From contig DAOWHE010000088.1 of the NCBI GenBank assembly GCA_030641585.1, forward strand, positions 1 to 12,032: a stretch of DNA of 12,032 bases, given 5' to 3'. The translations under genes and the position numbers were made by a program. This DNA comes from Dehalococcoidales bacterium (lineage in GTDB: Bacteria; Chloroflexota; Dehalococcoidia; Dehalococcoidales; ARS1013). Shown here piece after piece: positions 1 through 5,805 of this stretch. How positions within the stretch are numbered: the stretch's first letter is position 1; every line of letters begins with the position of its first letter. The notes under the pieces were generated by a model. The model did not search any database. It was given only the letters and a program-made list of their open reading frames with translations, and had not been told where the DNA came from.

Positions 1-351
1 ACTTTAAGTGATGCCGTAATTCCCTACCTGGGAGGAGCCTTGCTCGATTTAGAAATAGAATTTGAAGTCCCCTTTATTGAAGAGTGGTGGCTCATAAATC
101 CGGCAGCACTTACGGGCATTGCTATTGGTTACTTGAGACCGACTACCAAATTCCCGCATGCGGGGCATGTACTGCTAAGCACCTGGGCTTCACTATTCTA
201 TTTTACCGCTTTCAGCGCGGCCCAGTGGATTCCTCTGCTCCCTTTCATCTTCTTGTTTTTATTCCTTGCTGTTTGGCTTCCTTGTTGTGTCAGCGACATA
301 GTGTTCCCCCTTTTGGTCACCGGTAAGAAGTTGCCTCCTCACCACATATAG
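1..351 (+). CDS. C-terminal part of an unrecognised integral membrane protein (5' end outside window)
   Basis: The frame is open from the first base and gives 116 residues before a TAG stop. The TTG at 40 is probably an internal leucine, since the frame continues upstream without a stop. The visible part is strongly hydrophobic, with likely membrane segments around residues 34-45, 59-76 and 78-106. Between the first two is a polar stretch with histidines and prolines. A CC pair sits in the last segment, and the tail is short and basic (GKKLPPHHI). I do not recognise the family, and too little is present to assign a role. The last coding bases overlap the predicted pyrD promoter (331-359), so the two genes are close but pyrD need not depend on this transcript. 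Confidence 0.55.
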   Translation, partial: TLSDAVIPYLGGALLDLEIEFEVPFIEEWWLINPAALTGIAIGYLRPTTKFPHAGHVLLSTWASLFYFTAFSAAQWIPLLPFIFLFLFLAVWLPCCVSDIVFPLLVTGKKLPPHHI

Positions 352-359
352 CCTATAAT
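331..359 (+). promoter_or_regulatory. Predicted sigma70-type promoter for pyrD
   Basis: TTGCCT (331-336) and a perfect TATAAT (354-359) are separated by 17 nt, which puts the transcription start near 366, about 30 nt before the pyrD GTG. The -35 half lies inside the end of the upstream membrane-protein gene. The match is 4/6 and 6/6 to consensus. This is a reading of sequence only; no start site is known. Confidence 0.5.
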
Positions 360-395
360 CAGTATCGTCCTTTTAGGATAGAACAGAGGTATTAG

Positions 396-1319
396 GTGAA
401 TCTTTTAGTCCAACTGGCACCCCAAAATAGGCATGGCCTACTGCTTGGTAACCCGGTGATGACGGCCTCCGGCACTTTTGGCTATGGCGTAGAATATAGC
501 CACCTGTTTGATATTGGGAGGCTGGGGGCTATCGTTACTAAGGGGACTACCCTTGAACCTAGAGACGGCAACCCTCAGCCCAGGCTGGCTGAGACGGCTG
601 GAGGGCTACTAAATTCCATCGGGCTACAGAATATTGGTGCTAGAGCGTTAATTAAAGAAAAGGCGCCAGTTTGGGCAAACTGGCAGCTACCTGTCATCGT
701 TAATATCGCCGGTGAAACAACTGGCGATTACGCTAAGCTGGCCAAGGTACTGGACGGGGTGGCCGGGATTAGTGGCCTTGAAGTAAACATTAGTTGCCCT
801 AATATAAAGGCTGGCGGTGCTGAGTTTGGCGCCGACCCCCGCTCAGCTGCCAGGGTAACCGCAGCTGTCCGAGCAGCTACTTCCCTACCGCTACTGGTCA
901 AGTTAACGCCAAACACCGGTGATATAGCCGGGGTAGCTATAGCTGTGGCTGAAGCCGGCGCTGATGCCATATCTCTGATAAACACCATAAAGGGCATGGC
1001 TATAGATATAAATAGACGACGGCCGTTGCTTGGCAACATAACCGGAGGCCTATCCGGGCCAGCTATCAAACCGGTGGCGCTGGCTATGGTATATGAGGTA
1101 GCTGGTAGCGTGGATTTGCCGGTCGTTGGCTGTGGTGGCATCACTACCGCAAGCGATGCCATTGAGTTCATTATGGCTGGAGCCAGCGCTGTCCAGGTAG
1201 GCACCGCCAGCTTTACTAACCCTCGGGCTCCCCTTGATGTTCTGGAGGGCATTGAGAGGTTCATGGCAAAAGAGGGGGTAGAGGATATAGCTGAGCTTAT
1301 CGGCGTTGCCCGGCGCTAG
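396..1319 (+). CDS. pyrD: Dihydroorotate dehydrogenase, class 1B catalytic subunit
   Basis: The product oxidises dihydroorotate to orotate with FMN, the fourth step of UMP synthesis, in the cytoplasm. The 307 residues are normal for the family. Visible signatures are the N-terminal NPVMTASGTFGYG (19-31), VTKGTT (48-52), the FMN/orotate loop LNSIGLQNIG (72-81), and NISCPN (131-136), in which C134 is the catalytic base. Cysteine rather than serine places it in class 1. Further signatures are KLTPN (169-173), SLINT (193-197), GCGGI (245-249) and GASAVQVGTA (262-271), the last two being the phosphate-binding end of the TIM barrel. The start is GTG at 396 with AGAGG (385-389) six bases upstream. 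Class 1B enzymes normally work with a PyrK FAD/2Fe-2S subunit; none is in the window, so whether this enzyme uses NAD through PyrK cannot be told here. Confidence 0.95.
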   Translation: MNLLVQLAPQNRHGLLLGNPVMTASGTFGYGVEYSHLFDIGRLGAIVTKGTTLEPRDGNPQPRLAETAGGLLNSIGLQNIGARALIKEKAPVWANWQLPVIVNIAGETTGDYAKLAKVLDGVAGISGLEVNISCPNIKAGGAEFGADPRSAARVTAAVRAATSLPLLVKLTPNTGDIAGVAIAVAEAGADAISLINTIKGMAIDINRRRPLLGNITGGLSGPAIKPVALAMVYEVAGSVDLPVVGCGGITTASDAIEFIMAGASAVQVGTASFTNPRAPLDVLEGIERFMAKEGVEDIAELIGVARR

Positions 1320-1372
1320 CGTGACTCAAGAAGACAGCCTGAGAGTAAGTTTTGGCGGGATGGTTTTTGTAA

Positions 1373-2458
1373 ATGCGTTTGCTTTGTCTAGATATTGGCT
1401 CCGGCACCCAGGATGTTCTGCGGCTGGATACTGAGCAGTCGGTGGAGAATGCCATCCAAATGGTGCTGCCATCACCTACGGTTTTGGTAGCTCAAAAAAT
1501 AAAGGCAGCTACTACCCGCGGTGACCCCATAGTCCTTGTCGGCGAGACCATGGGTGGCGGACCCTGCACACACGCCTTGAGACAGCATCTGGGGGCGGGC
1601 TTTAAGGTTTATGCTACACCACCAGCGGCCCGTTCCTTCAGTGATTATCTTGAGAGGGTCGCTTCCTGGGGAGTGCAGCTTGTTTCTTCTGATGAGGTCG
1701 CTTCCCTAAAGATAGACACACTCATCAGGATGGAGGATATTAGCCTTGATGTAATAGAGAAAGCCTTGTCGTGTTGGGATATACGGTTTGTCCCTGATGT
1801 TGTCTCAGTGGCAATACTGGACCATGGCGCTGCCCCGGCTGGTGAGAGCCAAAGGTTATTCCGTTTTCGGCAGCTTGAGCATTTGCTTGAGCAAACGGGC
1901 ACTCTAGAGAGTTTTATCTTTACGCCGGCTGAGCTCCCCGCCTATTTTACCCGAATGCAGGCCGTGGTTCGTAGCCTGGACAGGAAAGCTCCTCTGGTTC
2001 TTATGGATACCGGGGCGGCGGCGGTGTTGAGGGCTTCGCTAGATAGAGTTGTAGCCGCTCATCCTCACCGTCTAGCTGTGAATCTAGGCAACTCGCATGC
2101 TCTTGCCTTCCTTCTGGATGGCTCCAGAGTGCTGGGGCTTTTTGAACATCATACCTCACGGCTTTCTCAAGCCAAGCTGGAAGAGCTCCTGGGGAAACTT
2201 ATCTCTGGGGAGTTAGGGCTGAGGGAGGGCTGGGAGGATGGGGGACATGGAAGCCTGGTCATGGAAAAAGGGGAGGGCCCTTTTCTGGTGGCTACTGGGC
2301 CTCGAAGGTCGCTACTTGCCTCCTCCAGCTTAAGTCCCTACTTTGCCACTCCCTTTGGCAACATGATGCTCGCCGGCTGTTTTGGCCTGGCGCAGGCGGT
2401 CGCCATTAAATTCCCCGAATGGCGGGATGAGATTGAAAGAGCCTTGCTTACCGGGTGA
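1373..2458 (+). CDS. DUF1786 family protein, ASKHA-like fold predicted
   Basis: This 361-residue protein matches, from memory, the DUF1786 family that databases label 'putative pyruvate formate-lyase activating enzyme'. The sequence does not support that label: there is no CxxxCxxC radical-SAM cluster motif. The N-terminus LCLDIGSGTQDVL (4-16) resembles the phosphate-1 loop of actin/Hsp70/sugar-kinase (ASKHA) ATPases. MDTGAAAV (211-218) and AVNLGNSHALAF (235-246) could be further nucleotide-contacting strands. The C-terminal ATPFGNMMLAGCFGL (325-339) looks like a family signature. The ASKHA fold is my inference, and substrate and partner are unknown. It lies 53 nt after pyrD on the same strand without an obvious terminator, so co-transcription is likely. 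Its stop is only 4 nt from that of the convergent flavoprotein gene. The ATG at 1373 immediately precedes the ASKHA-like strand. Confidence 0.8.
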   Translation: MRLLCLDIGSGTQDVLRLDTEQSVENAIQMVLPSPTVLVAQKIKAATTRGDPIVLVGETMGGGPCTHALRQHLGAGFKVYATPPAARSFSDYLERVASWGVQLVSSDEVASLKIDTLIRMEDISLDVIEKALSCWDIRFVPDVVSVAILDHGAAPAGESQRLFRFRQLEHLLEQTGTLESFIFTPAELPAYFTRMQAVVRSLDRKAPLVLMDTGAAAVLRASLDRVVAAHPHRLAVNLGNSHALAFLLDGSRVLGLFEHHTSRLSQAKLEELLGKLISGELGLREGWEDGGHGSLVMEKGEGPFLVATGPRRSLLASSSLSPYFATPFGNMMLAGCFGLAQAVAIKFPEWRDEIERALLTG

Positions 2459-2462
2459 GGTA

Positions 2463-3044
2463 TTATCCAGCCGGGGAATTTTCTACCAGCCTTTGCCCAG
2501 CAAGGTATGCCTGTTTTAGGGCATCGGGGTGCTTGGTGATAGCCCCTTTCTCATCTATCCCGGGAAATACCAGCTCACCGGCATAGGTAATATCCAGGGT
2601 TCTAAATAGGCTCTTTACTGTTGCCAGCGCCGGCCAGAACTGATTGGCTTTGCTTCGGCCGCCAACAGAAATAAACAGGCCCCTTCTCTCCCGCCCATCA
2701 CCCAGCGGGGGTTTATTAAGCTTGTATTTCCTCGCCCATAGCGCCTGGCAGCGGTCAATCATCGCCTTGAGCTGAGCCGTTACCCCCATAAAGTATAGCG
2801 GCGAAGCCAGGACTAATCGGTCAGCTGCCTCCAGTTCCCGGTAGACCAGCTGCATATCATCCCGTGTGGTACAGTCGCCTGTCTTTAAGCAGTCATCGCA
2901 GTGCTGGCAGGGAGCAATATTAAGGTCACTAAGGATGATAGTTTTGACCTCAGCACCTCTGCTGGCGCCTCTTAAAACTTCAGCCAGCAGCAGGTCGGTG
3001 TTACCGCCTCGTCGTGGGCTACCGCCAATACCAAGTAGCCTCAA
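2463..3044 (-). CDS. Iron-sulfur flavoprotein / NADPH-dependent FMN reductase family
   Basis: This is a 193-residue flavodoxin-like protein. The N-terminus reads MRLLGIGGSPRRGGNT, the FMN phosphate-binding loop (GSPRRGGNT, 8-16). C46-x2-C49-x2-C52-x5-C58 matches the compact CX2CX2CX4-7C 4Fe-4S motif of the archaeal-type iron-sulfur flavoproteins (Isf). SPLYFMGVTAQLKAMIDR (81-98) is the usual isoalloxazine-contacting segment. The predicted role is cytoplasmic electron transfer between ferredoxin-like donors and small acceptors such as O2, H2O2 or quinones; the actual partner is unknown. The start is TTG at 3044, supported by an AAAGGGGGG Shine-Dalgarno just upstream. The TTG shares four bases (TTGA, 3041-3044) with the ybeY stop, so translation is probably coupled to ybeY. 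Confidence 0.85.
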   Translation of the reverse strand: MRLLGIGGSPRRGGNTDLLLAEVLRGASRGAEVKTIILSDLNIAPCQHCDDCLKTGDCTTRDDMQLVYRELEAADRLVLASPLYFMGVTAQLKAMIDRCQALWARKYKLNKPPLGDGRERRGLFISVGGRSKANQFWPALATVKSLFRTLDITYAGELVFPGIDEKGAITKHPDALKQAYLAGQRLVENSPAG

Positions 3045-3547
3045 TCCAGCCCCCCTTTAACAAGGTTTAGAATCACTGCCTCTCTGGCGGACATGAGGTG
3101 CTTCGGCTTAAGTGTATCATGGTCATATCCCAGAAGGTGAAGGACACCGTGAATTATGAGAATGGCTAGCTCCTTTTTTACTGAATGGCGGTGCTCCTCG
3201 GCCTGTTTAACTGCCTGGGGATAGGAGATAATAACTTCACCGAGGTGGGCTATTCCGTCGGGAGGGGTGGCAAAAGGTGGCTGCTCTGTCGCATCTCCTT
3301 CGGCGGTAGAAAACTGGGCAAGCATGGAGAAGGCGAGCACATCGGTAGGCTCATCTCTTCCCAGATAGGCTTTGTTTAGCTGCTTAACTTTTCCCTGGCT
3401 GGCAATAACCAGCCCCATTTCTACACCGGGGTCGGCACGCTCAGAGATGAGGGCCTGCTCGGCTAAGTTCTTTAGCCAGCTCACCTCAAGGCAGTCCTTG
3501 AGACCTTTATCAAATAAGACATTGATTTCCATCTCTGCTGTCATCAT
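3041..3547 (-). CDS. ybeY: Endoribonuclease YbeY (rRNA maturation factor)
   Basis: YbeY is a zinc-dependent single-strand RNase involved in 16S rRNA 3' maturation and ribosome quality control. The signature HGVLHLLGYDHD (133-144) supplies the three zinc-binding histidines H133, H137 and H143. TDVLAFSM (68-75) and LGEVIIS (102-108) are the other conserved blocks. The 168 residues are typical. The start is uncertain: ATG codons occur at 3547, 3544 and 3532, and none has a clear Shine-Dalgarno; an in-frame TGA about 22 nt further upstream limits the N-terminus. The last of these gives MEINVLFDKG, which fits the usual family N-terminus best. It is the first gene of a two-gene minus-strand unit with the iron-sulfur flavoprotein. 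An insert rich in E, T and P (about 80-97) sits in a loop region before the LGEV strand. Confidence 0.93.
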   Translation of the reverse strand: MMTAEMEINVLFDKGLKDCLEVSWLKNLAEQALISERADPGVEMGLVIASQGKVKQLNKAYLGRDEPTDVLAFSMLAQFSTAEGDATEQPPFATPPDGIAHLGEVIISYPQAVKQAEEHRHSVKKELAILIIHGVLHLLGYDHDTLKPKHLMSAREAVILNLVKGGLD

Positions 3548-3574
3548 AGCATAGCATAAAGAAAGCCCTCAAAC

Positions 3575-3826
3575 GAGGGAGCCCAAGAGGGACTTCTCCC
3601 ATCTTTTATTACTTCCCTCTCTCCTTTGTTTAAAGGATGACTTAATATAAAGGGGGCCCAAGAGGAGCGGGTATAGCCCCTCTTTTTAATCTCTCCCCCC
3701 GTTGTTTGAACTAGGGAGTCTGAGAGGGACGTCAGCCCCTCTCAAATAACACTTCCCCCTCCCTTGACAAGGGAGGGGGAATAAGGGGGAGGGTTACCTA
3801 AATGAAAAGCTAAGGGGGTGAGGTTG
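3575..3826 (+). repeat. Hairpin repeat array, left copy
   Basis: This block fills most of the 335-nt gap between ybeY and the tRNA. It has three related units starting near 3575, 3652 and 3714, each of the form GGGnG-yc-nAAGAGGG...AGCCCCTCT, some able to form hairpins (for example GAGAGGG with CCCTCTC at 3722-3743). The third unit is followed by a palindromic CCCCCTCCC / GGGAGGGGG (about 3754-3779) and a conserved end: AGGGTTACCTAAAT (3790-3803) and TAAGGGGGTGAGGTTG (3811-3826). The same order, with both blocks identical, recurs at 7589-7698. No protein is encoded. It resembles REP/BIME-type or small non-autonomous elements; I cannot name a known family. Confidence 0.7.
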
Positions 3827-3844
3827 CTAAAAAATCAAATAGGT

Positions 3845-3873
3845 TTGAGCAAAACAAAGGGTTGTGATATATT
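3845..3873 (+). promoter_or_regulatory. Predicted promoter for tRNA-Ser
   Basis: TTGAGC (3845-3850) and TATATT (3868-3873) have a 17-nt spacer, placing the start near 3880, only a few bases before the mature tRNA 5' end at 3883. It lies just downstream of the left repeat array, so the tRNA does not depend on the repeat for its promoter. Confidence 0.5.
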
Positions 3874-3882
3874 AAACCATAG

Positions 3883-3974
3883 GGAGGGATCGCATAGTGG
3901 CCTAGTGCGGGCGCCTGCTAAGCGCTTACCCTGGGAAACCGGGGTCGTGGGTTCAAATCCCACTCCCTCCGCCA
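3883..3974 (+). tRNA. tRNA-Ser (anticodon GCU)
   Basis: The acceptor stem is GGAGGGA (3883-3889) with TCCCTCC (3964-3970), followed by discriminator G (3971) and an encoded CCA (3972-3974). The anticodon stem is 3910-3914 with 3922-3926, including one G-U pair. The loop CTGCTAA places the anticodon GCT at 3917-3919, reading AGC and AGU. A long variable arm (about 3927-3946) is the class II feature expected of serine. The T arm is GTGGG-TTCAAAT-CCCAC. The structure is complete with no mispaired acceptor positions. It stands alone between a repeat array and the miaB promoter, and no clear terminator follows it. Confidence 0.96.
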
Positions 3975-4026
3975 ATTAGACTTCAGGGCTAAAGAACATT
4001 AAACAGGCTGTCGGCTCTTCCTCATC

Positions 4027-4055
4027 TTGATTTTAGTCTAGCTATCCTTCATAAT
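4027..4055 (+). promoter_or_regulatory. Predicted promoter for miaB-yajC
   Basis: TTGATT (4027-4032) and CATAAT (4050-4055) are separated by 17 nt, with a start expected near 4062, about 22 nt before the miaB ATG. The match is 4/6 and 5/6 to the sigma70 consensus. It is the only good candidate in the 109 nt between the tRNA and miaB. Confidence 0.45.
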
Positions 4056-4070
4056 TCTTGCATATATTTT

Positions 4071-4074
4071 GGAG
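4071..4074 (+). promoter_or_regulatory. Shine-Dalgarno deciding the miaB start
   Basis: GGAG is nine bases before ATG 4084. A longer reading from TTG 4069 has no usable site upstream and would overlap this one, so the ATG is preferred. Confidence 0.6.
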
Positions 4075-4083
4075 CTTAAGATT

Positions 4084-5346
4084 ATGTCTTACTATCATAT
4101 CTGGACCATAGGCTGCCAGATGAACAAGGCCGAATCGGAGCGGCTGGGCAGTTTCCTGGAGCAGCTGGATTACCAGCCTACTGCCGTCGCTGAGGAGGCT
4201 AACCTGGTGGTGCTTAATAGCTGTGTCGTGCGCCAGAGTGCAGAAAACCGCGTCATAGGGAAGCTCCATACCCTGAAATCACTAAAAAGGTTACGCCCGG
4301 ACGTAACACTGGCGGTAACCGGTTGCCTGGTGAACTCTAACCTTCAGAAGCTTAGGGAGAGGTTTCCCCATGTTGACCACTTCTTTAAGCCCGGAGGCTA
4401 TCCGCAGTGGCTTACCGGGCAGGACCAGCCGCCCAAGGTCTTACCTGATGAGCCGTCACCCAGCACCTTTGTCCCCATAGCTCAGGGCTGTAATAACTTC
4501 TGCTCCTATTGTATTGTTCCCTACCGTCGTGGCCGGGAGAAGAGCCGGCCGGTTGAGGAAATACTGAGCGAGGTAGAGGAGCTGGCACGTCGCGGGGTAA
4601 AAGAGGCTACCCTGCTGGGGCAAAATGTGGATTCATACGGTCATGACCTGCCCGCCAGCCCCGACCTTGCCGACCTGCTTGGTGAGCTAAATGCCATAGG
4701 CGGTATAGCCCGCATAAGATTTTTGACCAATCACCCCAAGGACATGAGCCTAAAGCTTGTTGAGGCGGTAGCCAGGTTAGATAAGGTCTGTGAGCAGCTC
4801 AGTCTGCCTGTCCAGTCAGGTGACAATGATATTCTAAGGGCAATGAGACGGGGCTACACAGTAGAGCACTATCGCCGACTTGTCTTAGAAATACGCAGCC
4901 GGATGCCGGAGGTAGCCCTGAGCACCGATGTTATTGTCGGCTTTCCCTCAGAAAGCGAACCTCAGTTTCAGCAAACTGTCAACTTGCTCCGTGAACTGAG
5001 GTTTGATACAGTCCATGTTGCTGTCTACTCCCCCAGAGTGGGTACTTTAGCTGCTATGGAGTATGAGGATAATGTCCCGGCTGATGAGAAGAAGAGACGC
5101 TTAAGCATCGTTGAGCAGCTTCAGGAGAAAATCGCCACTGAAATTAATAACGAACTGCTGGGCAAGGTGGTTCCTGTCCTGGTGGAAGGGAGAAAGAAGG
5201 GCAAGTGGCATGGTAGAACTCGGAGTGGTAAACTGGTCTTCTTCGGTGGTAACGGTGACTTACTGGGGCAACTGGTAGAAGTCAGGATTGAGAAGACAAG
5301 CCCCTGGTCACTCCAGGGGAAGCTTGAGAGCGGTATCATAGACTGA
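4084..5346 (+). CDS. miaB: tRNA-2-methylthio-N6-dimethylallyladenosine synthase
   Basis: This radical-SAM methylthiotransferase adds a 2-methylthio group to N6-isopentenyl-A37 of tRNAs reading UNN codons. Counted from the ATG at 4084 it has 420 residues. The N-terminal domain carries the auxiliary 4Fe-4S ligands C11 (in GCQMN), C47 (NSCVVR) and C81 (TGC). The radical-SAM cluster motif is CNNFCSYC with C136, C140 and C143, in the MiaB-type context QGCNNFCSYCIVPYRRGRE; this separates it from RimO and MtaB. A C-terminal TRAM RNA-binding domain covers about 355-415. I chose ATG 4084 because GGAG (4071-4074) lies nine bases upstream; an in-frame TTG at 4069 would place the site inside the gene. 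It probably shares a transcript with yajC, 15 nt downstream. Confidence 0.95.
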   Translation: MSYYHIWTIGCQMNKAESERLGSFLEQLDYQPTAVAEEANLVVLNSCVVRQSAENRVIGKLHTLKSLKRLRPDVTLAVTGCLVNSNLQKLRERFPHVDHFFKPGGYPQWLTGQDQPPKVLPDEPSPSTFVPIAQGCNNFCSYCIVPYRRGREKSRPVEEILSEVEELARRGVKEATLLGQNVDSYGHDLPASPDLADLLGELNAIGGIARIRFLTNHPKDMSLKLVEAVARLDKVCEQLSLPVQSGDNDILRAMRRGYTVEHYRRLVLEIRSRMPEVALSTDVIVGFPSESEPQFQQTVNLLRELRFDTVHVAVYSPRVGTLAAMEYEDNVPADEKKRRLSIVEQLQEKIATEINNELLGKVVPVLVEGRKKGKWHGRTRSGKLVFFGGNGDLLGQLVEVRIEKTSPWSLQGKLESGIID

Positions 5347-5361
5347 AATAAGGAGGAAAGA

Positions 5362-5724
5362 ATGGGAAAAAATAAAGTCCTGATTCTGGGGGCAGCAGTG
5401 GCATTGCTGGCAAGTGTCGTATTTATCGGTGGCTGTGTTGCTCCAGCAGAAGGAGATGGAGGAGTATTCGACCCGACGTTCATCATCATTCTGGTGCTGA
5501 TGTTTGCCATGTTCTATTTCTTCATGATCAGACCACAACGTAAAAGGCAGCAGGAACACCAGAAACTGGTGGAGGAACTGAAAAGAGGAGATAGGGTAAT
5601 TACCGCCGGCGGCATCTATGGGGTAATTGAAAGCTTAAGCGAGGATAGTATCGTCGTAAAAGTAGAGTCAGGGGCGACAATAAGGGTAGCTAGAGGCAGC
5701 GTTGCCTTAAAACAAGAGAAGTAG
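5362..5724 (+). CDS. yajC: Preprotein translocase subunit YajC, with an extra lipoprotein-like N-terminus
   Basis: YajC is the small membrane partner of SecD/SecF at the Sec translocon. The family core is clear: one membrane helix (about 39-55, rich in I, L, V, F and M) followed by FMIRPQRKRQQEHQKL (54-69), then ELKRGDRVITAGGIYG (72-87) and the short beta domain. Unlike the usual protein, this one has a separate hydrophobic segment before the helix. It consists of a charged MGKNK, a hydrophobic run (6-21) and IGGC with C25, which reads as a type II signal peptide with lipobox. This may make YajC a lipid-anchored protein, or simply give it two helices. ATG 5362 has a strong AGGAGG (5351-5356). 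Length is 120 residues. It follows miaB by 15 nt, so the two probably form an operon. Confidence 0.93.
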   Translation: MGKNKVLILGAAVALLASVVFIGGCVAPAEGDGGVFDPTFIIILVLMFAMFYFFMIRPQRKRQQEHQKLVEELKRGDRVITAGGIYGVIESLSEDSIVVKVESGATIRVARGSVALKQEK

Positions 5725-5742
5725 AGGTTATTTATTAACCTC
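5724..5742 (+). terminator. Weak hairpin after yajC
   Basis: GAGGTTA (5724-5730) and TAACCTC (5736-5742) form a perfect 7-bp stem with a 5-nt TTTAT loop, overlapping the last base of the yajC stop. It is followed by AATTCCTTTG rather than a real T tract, so termination would be partial at best, and read-through into nadB is plausible. Confidence 0.3.
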
Positions 5743-5790
5743 AATTCCTTTGTCCCCTCTCCAAGTTGGAATTTATAGGATTAAAGCCTT

Positions 5791-5805
5791 GGAGGTAGCC
5801 CAATT
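5791..5805 (+). promoter_or_regulatory. Ribosome binding site and ATT start codon of nadB
   Basis: GGAGGT (5791-5796) is a near-perfect Shine-Dalgarno placed six bases before ATT (5803-5805). The reading frame closes upstream with TAG (5776) and TAA (5782), and no ATG, GTG or TTG exists in frame between these stops and codon 72. This makes the ATT the best start on spacing and on protein alignment. Confidence 0.65.

Noticed and set aside
728..1264. Open frame of 178 codons on the minus strand inside pyrD
   Set aside because: Fully antisense to a clear pyrD, with low-complexity A/S/P/T composition typical of a shadow frame in G/C-rich coding DNA.
3661..3688. Rho-independent terminator (AGAGG ... 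CCTCTTTTT) in the second left repeat unit
   Set aside because: It has a terminator-like shape, but no plus-strand gene ends nearby, and sister units have equivalent hairpins without a T tract, so it is better seen as part of the repeat.
3575..3826. CRISPR array
   Set aside because: Units vary in sequence and length, have no unique spacers of constant size, and no cas genes are present.
3818..3979. Plus-strand frame opened by the GTG/TTG of the left repeat copy, running through tRNA-Ser
   Set aside because: It reads through a complete tRNA gene and its promoter; the product has no protein-like character. It is useful only as a contrast to nadC, where the same repeat end does precede a gene.
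5121..5559. Overlapping minus-strand open frames of 129 and 83 codons across the miaB-yajC junction
   Set aside because: Antisense to two well-supported genes, with serine/proline-rich composition and no recognisable motif.
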